From Desulfovibrio legallii (GTDB lineage Bacteria; Desulfobacterota; Desulfovibrionia; Desulfovibrionales; Desulfovibrionaceae), in NCBI RefSeq assembly GCF_004309735.1, contig NZ_SIXC01000003.1:99857-163856 (forward strand): 64,000 nt of DNA, in the 5' to 3' direction. A program made the translations under genes and the position numbers. Position 1 is the first letter of the stretch; the number at the start of each line of letters is the position of its first letter. The notes below the pieces were generated by a model, which did not search any database, was not told where the DNA came from, and saw only the letters and a list, made by a program, of their open reading frames with translations. This document shows positions 33,751 to 42,340 of the stretch, piece by piece.

Positions 33751-34524
33751 ATGCCTCAGGTCGTTCTTCAGTCCCGAAACTCTGACGCCGAATCCAAAGC
33801 CTGTTTCTGTCTGCGCCCTGCAGCTGTGGTGGCCGCCTGTTTTTTGCTGGCGGCGGCGGTGGTGCTGGCCTATCTGGGCGGGGTCATGAGCGGCAGGGCC
33901 TCCTGGCGCAGCCAGGCCCTCCAGGCGCAGGCGGCGCGGCAAGCGGCCCCGGAGGACGCTGCCGCCGGTGACAAGGATGCAAAGCAGGCCGATGCAGAAC
34001 AGGGGGCGGGGCAGGGCATTCTGGCTCCGGAAGATCTGCGCTTTGCCCGTGTGCTGCGGGGCGAGAGCCTGCCCCCGGCCAAAACGGCCCCGGTGGCGGC
34101 TGCCGCCGCTCAGGCCGTTGTGCCCGCTGGTCCCAAAAGCGCGGGGCGAGAGTCTGCTCCCGGCCAGACGGCCGCACAGACAGCCGCCCCCGGCGGCACG
34201 GGGCAGGGCGCGGCTGCCGTGCAGGCGACCTCTCCGGCGCCTGCGGCCTTTGCGGCGTCTGCCCAGCCCACTCCCGGCGCCATGTCCGACTATGTCTTTC
34301 AGGTGGGCGCTTTCAAGGATGCGGACAGTGTGGACGGCCTGCGCCAGCGCCTGGAAGGCCGGGGGCTGCGTACCCGCATGGAACGATCCGGCAAACTCTA
34401 TGTGGTGCTGGTTCTGTTGCGCGGCGACCAGGCCAGGGCCGCCGAAGTGGTGCACACCGCAGAAAGCATGGGCCTCGGCAAGCCCATTCAACGCAGTCGT
34501 AAACCTGTCCCCGTACAGAACTAG
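33751..34524 (+). CDS. Membrane-anchored SPOR-domain protein
   Basis: Encodes 257 residues. A short cytoplasmic N-terminus is followed by a single membrane helix (residues about 23-47, AAVVVAACFLLAAAVVLAYL). A long Ala/Gln-rich periplasmic spacer leads to a C-terminal SPOR domain (about 178-250: YVFQVGAFKDADSVDGLRQR, then LYVVLVLLRGD). SPOR domains bind denuded peptidoglycan at division sites. The gene is preceded by AGGAGAAATC. It does not match FtsN in its cytoplasmic part, so a specific name is not justified. Confidence 0.85.
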   Translation: MPQVVLQSRNSDAESKACFCLRPAAVVAACFLLAAAVVLAYLGGVMSGRASWRSQALQAQAARQAAPEDAAAGDKDAKQADAEQGAGQGILAPEDLRFARVLRGESLPPAKTAPVAAAAAQAVVPAGPKSAGRESAPGQTAAQTAAPGGTGQGAAAVQATSPAPAAFAASAQPTPGAMSDYVFQVGAFKDADSVDGLRQRLEGRGLRTRMERSGKLYVVLVLLRGDQARAAEVVHTAESMGLGKPIQRSRKPVPVQN

Positions 34525-34589
34525 AGCTTTTCACCTTGCCCTTGCGTTTTCAGCTGTGCGTATCCCTATCAACAGCGGAACCGCAATTT

Positions 34590-34680
34590 TTCAAAGAAAT
34601 TAATAAAAACATTAATAATATAGTATAGTTATAAAATACTTTTTGTTTTTTATAATATGATAATAATTACTATTTACAAA
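34590..34680 (+). promoter_or_regulatory. AT-rich probable promoter region of catalase
   Basis: This 90-bp AT-rich stretch lies 87 bases before katA and contains a TTATAAT half-site at 34650-34656 of the kind seen in PerR operators (TTATAAT-N-ATTATAA). The second half-site is not present in good form. Peroxide control is therefore only a suggestion. Confidence 0.35.
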
Positions 34681-34766
34681 AAAATTTGCCCATGCCATAG
34701 TGTGCTCAGATGAGGGCGCACGAGCCGCCTTCCCTTGGAATAACCTTTAACCCAAGGAGACGAGCC

Positions 34767-36221
34767 ATGCCGCAAGATCCCAAACTCACCACCAACGCCG
34801 GCGCCCCCGTAGCGGACAACAACCGGGTGCTCACAGCCGGCCCGCGCGGCCCCATGCTGTTGCAGGACGTCTGGTTTCTGGAAAAACTGGCCCATTTCGA
34901 CCGTGAGGTCATCCCGGAACGACGCATGCACGCCAAGGGTTCCGGCGCCTACGGCACGTTTACTGTCACGCACGACATCTCCCGCTACACCCGTGCCGCC
35001 ATGTTCGCCCAGGTGGGCAAAAAAACCGAGCTCTTTGCCCGCTTTTCCACAGTGGCCGGCGAGCGCGGCGCGGCCGATGCCGAACGCGACATCCGCGGCT
35101 TTGCCCTTAAATTTTATACGGAGGAAGGCAACTGGGACCTGGTGGGCAACAATACCCCCGTGTTCTTTTTGCGTGACCCGCTGAAATTTCCCGACCTCAA
35201 CCATGTGGTCAAGCGCAATCCGCACACCAACATGCACAGTAATACGGACAACTGGGACTTCTGGACCTTGCTGCCGGAGGCGCTGCACCAGGTGACCGTG
35301 GTCATGAGCGACAGGGGCATTCCCGCTTCCTACCGCCACATGCACGGTTTCGGCAGCCATACCTTCAGTTGCATCAACGCTCAGAACGAACGCTTCTGGG
35401 TCAAATTCCACTTCAAAACGCAGCAAGGCATCAAAAATCTTACGGATGCCGAGGCACAGGAGCTGGTGGGCCGCGATCGCGACAGCCACCAGCGCGACCT
35501 TTTTGAGCATATAGAGAAGGGGGATTTCCCCCGCTGGACCATGTTTGTGCAGGTCATGCCTGAGGCGGACGCCGCCAAATTGCCCTACCATCCCTTTGAC
35601 CTCACCAAGGTCTGGTACCACAAAGACTGCCCCATGCTGGAAGTGGGCGTGCTGGAGCTCAACCGCAATCCGGAAAACTACTTCGCCGAAGTGGAGCAGG
35701 CCGCCTTTAACCCCGCCAATGTGGTGCCGGGCATCGGCTTTTCGCCGGACAAAATGCTGCAGGGTCGCCTTTTCTCCTACGGCGATGCACAGCGCTACCG
35801 CCTGGGCGTGAACCATCATCTTATTCCGGTGAACCGGGCGCGTTGCCCTTTCCACAGTTATCACCGCGACGGACAAATGCGGGTGGACGGCAACTATGGC
35901 GGCCTGACCAACTACGAACCCAACAGCCACGGCGTGTGGCAGGAAAACCCGCAGGCGGCTGAGCCGCCCCTGAACATTGAGGGTGATGCCGACCACTGGC
36001 CCTTCCCCTGCGACGACGCAGATTATTTTGAACAGCCCGGCAAGCTCTTCAGGCTCATGACTCCGGAGCAGCAGGAGGCCCTGTTTGGCAATACGGCCCG
36101 CGCCATGGCGGGCGTGCCCAAGGATATTCAGCTGCGCCACATCCACCACTGTGCCAAGGCGGACCCGGCCTACGGCGCAGGCGTGGCCAAGGCTCTGGGC
36201 ATTCCCGAAGCCGAGATCTGA
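34767..36221 (+). CDS. katA: Monofunctional haem catalase (small-subunit, clade 3 type)
   Basis: Encodes 484 residues, the small-subunit catalase size. It dismutates hydrogen peroxide to water and oxygen. The distal active-site His55 lies in [13 protein letters not shown], the distal Asn128 in [13 protein letters not shown], and the haem-ligating Tyr338 in [14 protein letters not shown]. The NADPH-binding type [10 protein letters not shown] segment is present. AAGGAGACGAGCC precedes ATG 34767. Catalase is plausible in an oxygen-stressed sulfate reducer. It has its own terminator-like hairpin downstream and is probably monocistronic. Confidence 0.97.
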   Translation: MPQDPKLTTNAGAPVADNNRVLTAGPRGPMLLQDVWFLEKLAHFDREVIPERRMHAKGSGAYGTFTVTHDISRYTRAAMFAQVGKKTELFARFSTVAGERGAADAERDIRGFALKFYTEEGNWDLVGNNTPVFFLRDPLKFPDLNHVVKRNPHTNMHSNTDNWDFWTLLPEALHQVTVVMSDRGIPASYRHMHGFGSHTFSCINAQNERFWVKFHFKTQQGIKNLTDAEAQELVGRDRDSHQRDLFEHIEKGDFPRWTMFVQVMPEADAAKLPYHPFDLTKVWYHKDCPMLEVGVLELNRNPENYFAEVEQAAFNPANVVPGIGFSPDKMLQGRLFSYGDAQRYRLGVNHHLIPVNRARCPFHSYHRDGQMRVDGNYGGLTNYEPNSHGVWQENPQAAEPPLNIEGDADHWPFPCDDADYFEQPGKLFRLMTPEQQEALFGNTARAMAGVPKDIQLRHIHHCAKADPAYGAGVAKALGIPEAEI

Positions 36222-36268
36222 TCTCTGCCCTCTGTGCCCGACAGGGGCCTTATCGCGACTGACCATGC

Positions 36269-36293
36269 AGGCCCGGCTGACAAAGCCGGGCCT
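36269..36293 (+). terminator. Terminator-like hairpin after catalase
   Basis: AGGCCCGGC and GCCGGGCCT form a nine-base stem with a seven-base loop, 47 bases after the katA stop. The following bases (TCTGG) are only weakly T-rich, so efficiency is uncertain. Confidence 0.6.
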
Positions 36294-36455
36294 TCTGGTG
36301 TATGTCATGTCGGCGGGCGCGGGCTGCCGCGCCGTAATTGTCCGCCGTCAGACCGCCAAAAGGCGTTCCGCGGCGCGCCGTCAAGCGTTGGGCGGGCCTC
36401 TCATGGCCCTGGTCTGCCCCGCTGCAAAGGTAACCTGCGTGAGCTGAGGAGTCGC

Positions 36456-37433
36456 ATGCGCATTCTGTACAATCCTTCCGTAGACCCCGCTTTCAATCTG
36501 GCCGCCGAAGACTGGCTGCTGCACCATACCAGTACGGATATCTTTATGCTTTGGCGCAATGATACGTCCGTCATTGTGGGGCGCAACCAGAACACCCTGG
36601 CTGAAATCAACCAGACCTTCGTGCTGGAGCGGCACATCCCTGTGGTACGCCGTCTTACGGGCGGCGGGGCAGTATTTCACGACCTGGGCAACCTTAATTT
36701 TACGTTCATCAGTTTGAACAACCTGGTCAGTCAGTTGGATTTCCAGCGTTTCGCCGCGCCCATGGTGGCGGCGCTCAACGCCCTGGGCGTGCCCTGCCAG
36801 TTCAATGGCCGCAACGATATGGTCGTTCAGGACAAGAAAATTTCCGGCAACGCCCAGCACGTGCACAAGGACAGGGTGCTGCACCACGGCACGCTGCTGT
36901 TCGCCTCTAATATTGAGGATATCTCAGGCGCGCTCAAACCTGGCGCGGCCAAATACAGCGACAAGGCCGTGAAAAGCGTGCGCAGCCGGGTGGGCAATAT
37001 TGCCGATTTTTTGCCGCAACCCATGGGCATTGAAGATTTTACCGCTTACCTGCTGCGCTATATGACCGGCGACAGTCCGGCGGCGGACACCAGCCTGACC
37101 GGGGAAGAAACAGCGGCCATCACGGCGCTGGCGGCGGAAAAATACCGCTCCTGGGACTGGAATTTCGGCTATTCGCCCGACTACGGCTTCAGTCAGGCCA
37201 CCCGCACGCCCGGCGGCGTGCTGGACGTGCGCATGGACGTGCAGGGCGGCCGCATTACGGGCCTGCGCCTGTTTGGCGACTATTTCGGCGTGCGGGACGT
37301 GGGCGAGCTGGAGGCCCTGATTGTGGGTTGCCAGCACGACCGGGCCGAGCTGGCCCAGCGTCTGAGCTCCGTGGACCTCAACGCTTACCTGCAGGGGGTG
37401 GACCTGGAAACATTTTTGGATTGTCTGTTTTGA
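36456..37433 (+). CDS. lplA: Lipoate-protein ligase A
   Basis: Encodes 325 residues, normal for LplA. It activates lipoate with ATP and attaches it to lipoyl domains. Signatures are LWRNDTSVIVGRNQNTLAE, RRLTGGGAVFHDLGNLNFTF (the RRxTGGGAVFHD motif) and KISGNAQHVHKDRVLHHGTLL. The C-terminal accessory domain of the E. coli type is present (RSWDWNFGYSP). ATG 36456 has GAGGAGTCGC upstream. Lipoyl targets here might be the glycine cleavage H protein or dehydrogenase E2 proteins, none of which are in the window. A terminator follows. Confidence 0.95.
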   Translation: MRILYNPSVDPAFNLAAEDWLLHHTSTDIFMLWRNDTSVIVGRNQNTLAEINQTFVLERHIPVVRRLTGGGAVFHDLGNLNFTFISLNNLVSQLDFQRFAAPMVAALNALGVPCQFNGRNDMVVQDKKISGNAQHVHKDRVLHHGTLLFASNIEDISGALKPGAAKYSDKAVKSVRSRVGNIADFLPQPMGIEDFTAYLLRYMTGDSPAADTSLTGEETAAITALAAEKYRSWDWNFGYSPDYGFSQATRTPGGVLDVRMDVQGGRITGLRLFGDYFGVRDVGELEALIVGCQHDRAELAQRLSSVDLNAYLQGVDLETFLDCLF

Positions 37434-37474
37434 TTGCTGCGGCATCCTGCCGCAAAGGCAGCTTTTTTTTGAAG

Positions 37475-37497
37475 CCCCGCACTGCGGGGTTTTTTTG
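37475..37497 (+). terminator. Rho-independent terminator after lplA
   Basis: A six-base CCCCGC/GCGGGG stem with a three-base loop is followed by eight Ts, 41 bases after the lplA stop. Confidence 0.88.
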
Positions 37498-37738
37498 TAC
37501 ATCCTATGAAACAATTTTGTTTTATATGATATATTTAAAAATAGTAAATAATTAATCGATATTATAAAAAATTAGCGCCGTAGTTGGGCCTTGATTGTCA
37601 CAAAAAAGCGTGCCGCAGCCTGTGTGTGAGCTAAATTTGTGTTGCAGTGGGGGACGAGATGGCCGGAAAACAGGAGTAGCAAAAAATAAAAATAAATTAT
37701 TTTAATATTATACAGAAAAAGTCGGGGCCATTCCCGTG
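37498..37738 (+). other. AT-rich spacer upstream of the TRAP-eut operon
   Basis: Roughly 240 bases without a gene, in the 433-base gap between lplA and dctP. It is AT-rich with several A-tracts, a common setting for enhancer-binding protein sites upstream of sigma-54 promoters, but I see no clear repeated operator. Confidence 0.5.
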
Positions 37739-37756
37739 TTGGCACTGTGCTTGCTT
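37739..37756 (+). promoter_or_regulatory. Sigma-54 (-24/-12) promoter of dctPQM-eutBC
   Basis: TTGGCACTGTGCTTGCTT contains TGGCAC-N5-TTGC exactly, with GG at 37741-37742 and GC at 37753-37754. Transcription would start near 37766, leaving a leader of about 100 bases before dctP. An activating enhancer-binding protein is not encoded in this window. Confidence 0.82.
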
Positions 37757-37789
37757 AAGGGGAAGGAAAGAGAATGGCGCAGTGCTGTT

Positions 37790-37836
37790 GCAGCCCTTAG
37801 GGGTTGCTTGGGCCGCAGGTCATGCGGCCTTTTTTT
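37790..37836 (+). promoter_or_regulatory. Tandem-hairpin leader with an internal terminator before dctP
   Basis: Hairpin 1 (37790-37807) has a seven-base stem GCAGCCC/GGGTTGC with one G-T pair. Three bases later hairpin 2 (37811-37829) has a perfect seven-base stem GGCCGCA/TGCGGCC followed by seven Ts (37830-37836). Hairpin 2 is a textbook intrinsic terminator placed 30 bases before the dctP start and inside the transcript. That suggests antitermination or attenuation of the operon. Confidence 0.72.
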
Positions 37837-37865
37837 GTACCTCAGCTTGCCCCAAGGAGGGTGAC

Positions 37866-38921
37866 ATGCAACGAAGGGAATTTTTGCGTAAGGCGGGTAT
37901 GGGGGCCACGGCGGCCGTGGCCGCCTCCACGGGCGTGCTGCAGGCCGTAGAAAGCCGGGCCGCCAAGGCGCCCATCAAGTGGCGCATGCAGACCTATGCC
38001 GGGGCCGCGTTGGCCGAGCACGTCATCAAACCCCAGATTGACGCCTTTAACAAGGCCGCCAACGGGGAAATGGTCATTGAGCTCTACACTTCCGACCAGC
38101 TGGTGCCCACTAGCGAATTGTTCCGCGCCGTGCAGAACGGCACCATCGACGCCGCCCAGTGCGACGAAGATTCCATGTCCTCTCCGGCGGACGTGGCTAT
38201 CTTTGGCGCGTATTTTCCCTTTGCCACCCGCTATTCGCTGGACGTGCCCGCGTTGTTTGAGCACTGGGGCCTGAACAAGATCTGGAAAGAAGCCTACGCC
38301 GAGATCCGGGGCGTGGAATGGCTGGGCGCAGGCTCCTGGGACCCCTGCAACTTCGCCACCACCAAGCCCATCCGCAGTCTGGGCGACCTCAAGGGGAAGC
38401 GGGTGTTTTCCTTCCCCACGGGCGGCAAGTTCATGAGCCAGTTTGGCGTGGTGCCCGTGAGCCTGCCTTGGGAAGACATTCAGGTAGCCCTGCAGACGGG
38501 CGAGCTGGACGGCGTGTGCTGGTCGGGCATTACGGAAGACTACACCTCCGGCTGGGCCGAGCAGTGCAAATACTACCTCACCAACAACATCTGCGGCGCG
38601 TGGATCGGCTCCTACTTTGCCAACAGCAAAAAGTGGGCGGAACTGCCGGAGCACCTCAAGACGCTCTTCAATCTCACCTGCGACAGCTCACACTACTATC
38701 GGCAGCACTGGTACTGGTGGGGCGAGGCGCACTACCGCGTCAACGGCGGCAAGATGGAGCTGACCTCCATTCCCGACGCCGAATGGGCCAAGGTGGAAGA
38801 GGCCGCCCACAAGTTCTGGGACGAAACGGCCAAAAAAAGTCCCCGTTGCGCTAAGGTGGTGGAGATTCTCAAAAAATACAATGCAGACATGACCAAGGCG
38901 GGACGTCCGTACCGTTACTGA
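37866..38921 (+). CDS. dctP: TRAP transporter periplasmic solute-binding protein
   Basis: Encodes 351 residues. The N-terminus MQRREFLRKAGMGA is a twin-arginine (Tat) signal, cut near SRAAKA. The body matches the DctP family: IKWRMQTYAGAALAEHVIKP, GVVPVSLPWEDIQVALQTGE and LDGVCWSGITEDY. It would capture the substrate for the DctQM permease encoded next. CCAAGGAGGGTGAC precedes ATG 37866. The cotranscribed eutBC suggests ethanolamine or a related amine as the substrate; most TRAP systems carry carboxylates, so this is inference. An aromatic-rich stretch (HYYRQHWYWWGEAHY) is present near residue 285 and could contribute to the binding pocket. Confidence 0.9.
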   Translation: MQRREFLRKAGMGATAAVAASTGVLQAVESRAAKAPIKWRMQTYAGAALAEHVIKPQIDAFNKAANGEMVIELYTSDQLVPTSELFRAVQNGTIDAAQCDEDSMSSPADVAIFGAYFPFATRYSLDVPALFEHWGLNKIWKEAYAEIRGVEWLGAGSWDPCNFATTKPIRSLGDLKGKRVFSFPTGGKFMSQFGVVPVSLPWEDIQVALQTGELDGVCWSGITEDYTSGWAEQCKYYLTNNICGAWIGSYFANSKKWAELPEHLKTLFNLTCDSSHYYRQHWYWWGEAHYRVNGGKMELTSIPDAEWAKVEEAAHKFWDETAKKSPRCAKVVEILKKYNADMTKAGRPYRY

Positions 38922-39001
38922 CAGGATGCGCCGCGAGGCTCGGTCCGGCCGGCCCCGCGGCGCACTGACACGCAACTGTTTCACCAGAAAAAGAGAATTC
39001 C

Positions 39002-39607
39002 ATGCCAGGCTTCATCAAACTATACGTCCGCTACGTTGATGCCGTAAACCGCCTCGTGGGCCGTTGCGTGCTGTATATCATCTTCGTCATGATGGGAATT
39101 TTACTTTATTCGGCCTTTTCCCGCTATTTTCTTGATTCTCCGGTCATCTGGGGGGTGGAAATGGCGCAGTTCTGCATGGTGGCCTACTATATTCTTGGCG
39201 GCGGTTTCGCCCTCCTGGTCAACGCCCATGTGCGTCTGGACGTATTTTATGCGCGCTGGAACTGGCGCAACCAGGCCAAAGCTGACGTATGCACGTCTGT
39301 CTTTCTCATCGTATATTTGGGGTTTTTGCTCTATGGATGCCTTTCAAGCACCTGGTATTCCATAGAATTCAGCCAGCACAACAACACGGCCTGGGCGCCG
39401 CCCCTGGCGCCTATCAAGATCATCATGGGCACAGGCATAGCTTTGACTTTACTGCAGGCCTTCTCAGAATTTTTTAAGGCGCTGGCGCGCTCCCGTGGGC
39501 TGATTATCGAAGAAAATATTCCTGAGCGGCTTATTGTGGAAGGCAACCTGGAAGAGCTGCAGGGTACCACGGAAAAGCAACAGCAATCGGCTCAGGATAA
39601 GCCGTAA
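39002..39607 (+). CDS. dctQ: TRAP transporter small permease subunit
   Basis: Encodes 201 residues with four membrane helices. DctQ features include YSAFSRYFLDSPVIWGVEMA, followed by NAHVRLDVFYARW at the cytoplasmic loop. It pairs with DctM in the inner membrane as part of a sodium-driven importer. It lies 80 bases after dctP and 14 bases before dctM. A polar C-terminal tail of about 40 residues is longer than in many DctQ proteins. Confidence 0.9.
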   Translation: MPGFIKLYVRYVDAVNRLVGRCVLYIIFVMMGILLYSAFSRYFLDSPVIWGVEMAQFCMVAYYILGGGFALLVNAHVRLDVFYARWNWRNQAKADVCTSVFLIVYLGFLLYGCLSSTWYSIEFSQHNNTAWAPPLAPIKIIMGTGIALTLLQAFSEFFKALARSRGLIIEENIPERLIVEGNLEELQGTTEKQQQSAQDKP

Positions 39608-39621
39608 AGGACGCAACAACA

Positions 39622-40962
39622 ATGCTGGATTTTACCTTTACCCTTTCGCATGAGACCACGGCCCTGCTGCTGTTTGCATCCATGGGGCTGCTCATGCTCA
39701 CCGGGCAGCGCGTTTTTGCGGCCATCGGCTTTGTGGGGGCCGTGGCGGCGGCTTTTTTGTGGGGCACGGGCGGCTCGCAGATGGCCTTCAACGCCAGCAT
39801 CACGCTCATGAAGTGGTTTCCCATGATTTCCCTGCCCCTGTTCATCTACATGGGCTATGTGCTGTCTGAATCAGGCATAGCCAATGACCTTTACCGCATG
39901 TTCCACGTCTGGATGGGCCCCCTGCCCGGCGGTCTGGCCCTGGGCACCGTGGGTCTGATGGTGGCGGTTTCGGCCATGAACGGCCTGAGTGTGGCCGGGC
40001 TTGCCATCGGGGCCAGCATCGCCATGCCGGAGATGCTCAAACGCGGCTATGACAAGCGCATGGTCACGGGCATTATCCAGGCGGGCAGCAGCATTGGTCT
40101 TATGATGCCGCCCAGCGTGGTGCTGGTGCTCTACGGCATGATCGCCCGCCAGCCCGTGAGCACGCTGTGGATAGCCGGCATTGGCCCGGCCCTGCTGCTG
40201 GCCGCCATGCTCACGCTCTACATCGTCATCCGCTGCAAGCTCAATCCGGCCCTGGCTCCGGCCCTTTCCAAGGAGGAGCTGGCGTCCATCAGTCCGGAAG
40301 AAAGGCGTCGTCTGCTGCGGGCAGGGCTGCTGCCTCTGGTCATCATCGTGGCCGTGACGGGTTCCTTCCTCACGGGCATGGCCAGCCTGGTGGAAAGCTC
40401 CGCCGTAGGCGCGCTGGTGGCCACGCTGGCTGCCTATTTCAAAAAGCGGCTGACCCGCAAGGTGATGAACGTGGCGCTGGTGCAGACCCTGAGCGTGAGC
40501 TGCATGTTCATGTGGATCATCATGGGCGCACTCTGCTTCAGCTCCGTGTTTGACGGTCTGGGCGCTGTGCACGCCATCAAGACGCTGTTTCTTGACGGCT
40601 GGCACCTGAGCCCCTGGGGCGTGCTCATCGTCATGCAGATATCCTTTCTGATTCTGGGCATGTTTCTGGACGATACCGCCATGCTTATCATTGTGGCCCC
40701 GCTGTATATTCCCCTGGTCAAGGCCCTGGGCTTTGACCCCATCTGGTACGGCGTGCTCTACACCATCACCTGCCAGATTGCCTACATGACGCCTCCTCTG
40801 GGCTACAATCTCTTTCTTATGAAGGCCATGGCCCCCAAGGGCGTAACCATGAACGACATCTACGCCTCCATTCTGCCCGTGGTTTCCCTTTTGCTGCTGA
40901 GCCTTATCCTGGTCATGATCTTTCCCGACATCGCCATGTATCTGACCAGGGCTTTCAAGTAG
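39622..40962 (+). CDS. dctM: TRAP transporter large permease subunit
   Basis: Encodes 446 residues, the usual DctM size, with about 12 hydrophobic segments. It carries VSAMNGLSVAGLAIGASIAM, the GSSIGLMMPPSVVLVLYGMI motif, and the C-terminal DDTAMLIIVAPLYIPLVKAL and MTPPLGYNLFLMKA segments. It forms the translocating part of the TRAP importer and transports solute with sodium. It starts 14 bases after dctQ, and eutB starts nine bases after its stop, so it is in the same operon as the lyase genes. Confidence 0.95.
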   Translation: MLDFTFTLSHETTALLLFASMGLLMLTGQRVFAAIGFVGAVAAAFLWGTGGSQMAFNASITLMKWFPMISLPLFIYMGYVLSESGIANDLYRMFHVWMGPLPGGLALGTVGLMVAVSAMNGLSVAGLAIGASIAMPEMLKRGYDKRMVTGIIQAGSSIGLMMPPSVVLVLYGMIARQPVSTLWIAGIGPALLLAAMLTLYIVIRCKLNPALAPALSKEELASISPEERRRLLRAGLLPLVIIVAVTGSFLTGMASLVESSAVGALVATLAAYFKKRLTRKVMNVALVQTLSVSCMFMWIIMGALCFSSVFDGLGAVHAIKTLFLDGWHLSPWGVLIVMQISFLILGMFLDDTAMLIIVAPLYIPLVKALGFDPIWYGVLYTITCQIAYMTPPLGYNLFLMKAMAPKGVTMNDIYASILPVVSLLLLSLILVMIFPDIAMYLTRAFK

Positions 40963-40971
40963 GCGGCCGGA

Positions 40972-42339
40972 ATGGACAGCCGCACTTCTTTACGCGAGCT
41001 GCTGGCCAAGGCGTCGCCCCTGCGTTCGGGCGACATCCTGGCCGGGGTAGCTGCCGACAACGACGAAGAGCGCGTGCGCGCTCAGATGGCCCTGGCCGAA
41101 ACGCCCCTCAAGCGCTTTCTGGAAGAGCCGGTGGTGCCCTACGAGGAGGACGAAATCACCCGTCTGATTCTGGACGGCCACGACGCCGCAGCCTTTGCAC
41201 CGGTCAGTTCCTTCACGGTAGGGGATCTGCGCGACTGGCTGCTTACCGACGCGGCGGACGCGGCAAGCCTGGCGGCCCTGGCCCCCGGCCTCACGCCCGA
41301 AATGGCGGCGGCGGCCAGCAAGCTCATGCGCGTGCAGGATTTGATTCTGGCGGCCTCCAAATGCCGGGTGGTCAGCCGCTTTCGGGATACCATCGGCCTG
41401 CCCGGCCATTTTTCGGTCAGGCTGCAGCCCAACCACCCCACGGACGACGCCCGCGGCATCCTGGCCTCTACCATTGACGGCCTGTACTACGGTTCGGGCG
41501 ATGCGGTCATCGGCATCAACCCCGCCTCGGACAGCCTGGAAAACATAGCCCGCCTCAACTATCTGCTGGACGGGCTCATCCGACGTTATGAAATCCCCAC
41601 CCAAAGCTGCATACTCACCCATGTGACCAACACGCTGGAGCTCATCAACCGCGGCGTGCCCGTGGACCTCTGCTTTCAGTCCATTGCGGGTACGGAAAAA
41701 GCCAACGCCAGCTTTGGCATCAATTTGGCCCTACTGGACGAGGCCTGGCAGGCCACGCTGGATCTGGGGCGCGGCACAGTGGGCGACAACGTTATGTATT
41801 TTGAAACCGGGCAGGGCAGCGCTCTTTCCGCCAACGCCCACTATGGCGTGGACCAGCAAACCATAGAATGCCGCGCCTACGCCGTGGCCCGTCGCTACCG
41901 CCCCCTGCTGGTGAACACGGTGGTGGGCTTTATCGGGCCGGAATACCTCTATAATGGCAAGCAGATTATCCGCGCGGGTCTGGAGGACCACTGCTGCGGC
42001 AAACTGCTGGGCCTGCCCATGGGCGTGGACATCTGCTATACCAACCACGCAGAGGCCGACCAGGACGACATGGACACCCTGTTGACCCTGTTGGGCGCGG
42101 CGGGCTGCAATTTCATCATGGGCATACCGGGCGCGGACGACATTATGCTCAACTATCAGTCTACTTCCTTCCACGACGCCGCTTACCTGCGTAAGCTCTT
42201 GCATAAGCGCCCGGCGCCGGAGTTCGAGGCCTGGCTGGAAGGTATGGGCATTCACGGCCCGCAGGGAGAACTGCTGCCTCCCGACGGGGCCCTGCTGGCT
42301 TTGGAAAAGCAGGTGAGCGCGGCAGAAGAGGGCATTTGA
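40972..42339 (+). CDS. eutB: Ethanolamine ammonia-lyase large subunit
   Basis: Encodes 455 residues, matching the EutB size. With EutC and adenosylcobalamin it converts ethanolamine to acetaldehyde and ammonia. Recognisable segments are KLMRVQDLILAASKCRVVSR, GILASTIDGLYYGSGDAVIG, NPASDSLENIARLNYLLDGL and FETGQGSALSANAHYGVDQQ, all typical of the active-site barrel. The GADDIMLNYQSTSFHDAAYL segment near the C-terminus is also characteristic. It is nine bases from dctM and one base from eutC. No microcompartment shell genes or EutA reactivase are in the window, so this is an unencapsulated or separately supplied system. Confidence 0.97.
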   Translation: MDSRTSLRELLAKASPLRSGDILAGVAADNDEERVRAQMALAETPLKRFLEEPVVPYEEDEITRLILDGHDAAAFAPVSSFTVGDLRDWLLTDAADAASLAALAPGLTPEMAAAASKLMRVQDLILAASKCRVVSRFRDTIGLPGHFSVRLQPNHPTDDARGILASTIDGLYYGSGDAVIGINPASDSLENIARLNYLLDGLIRRYEIPTQSCILTHVTNTLELINRGVPVDLCFQSIAGTEKANASFGINLALLDEAWQATLDLGRGTVGDNVMYFETGQGSALSANAHYGVDQQTIECRAYAVARRYRPLLVNTVVGFIGPEYLYNGKQIIRAGLEDHCCGKLLGLPMGVDICYTNHAEADQDDMDTLLTLLGAAGCNFIMGIPGADDIMLNYQSTSFHDAAYLRKLLHKRPAPEFEAWLEGMGIHGPQGELLPPDGALLALEKQVSAAEEGI

Positions 42340-42340
42340 G

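Noticed and set aside
37790..37829. EutV (ANTAR) dual-hairpin antiterminator
   Set aside because: The two-hairpin layout fits, but the loops do not give the expected hexaloop with A at position 1 and G at 4. Kept as a structural finding only.
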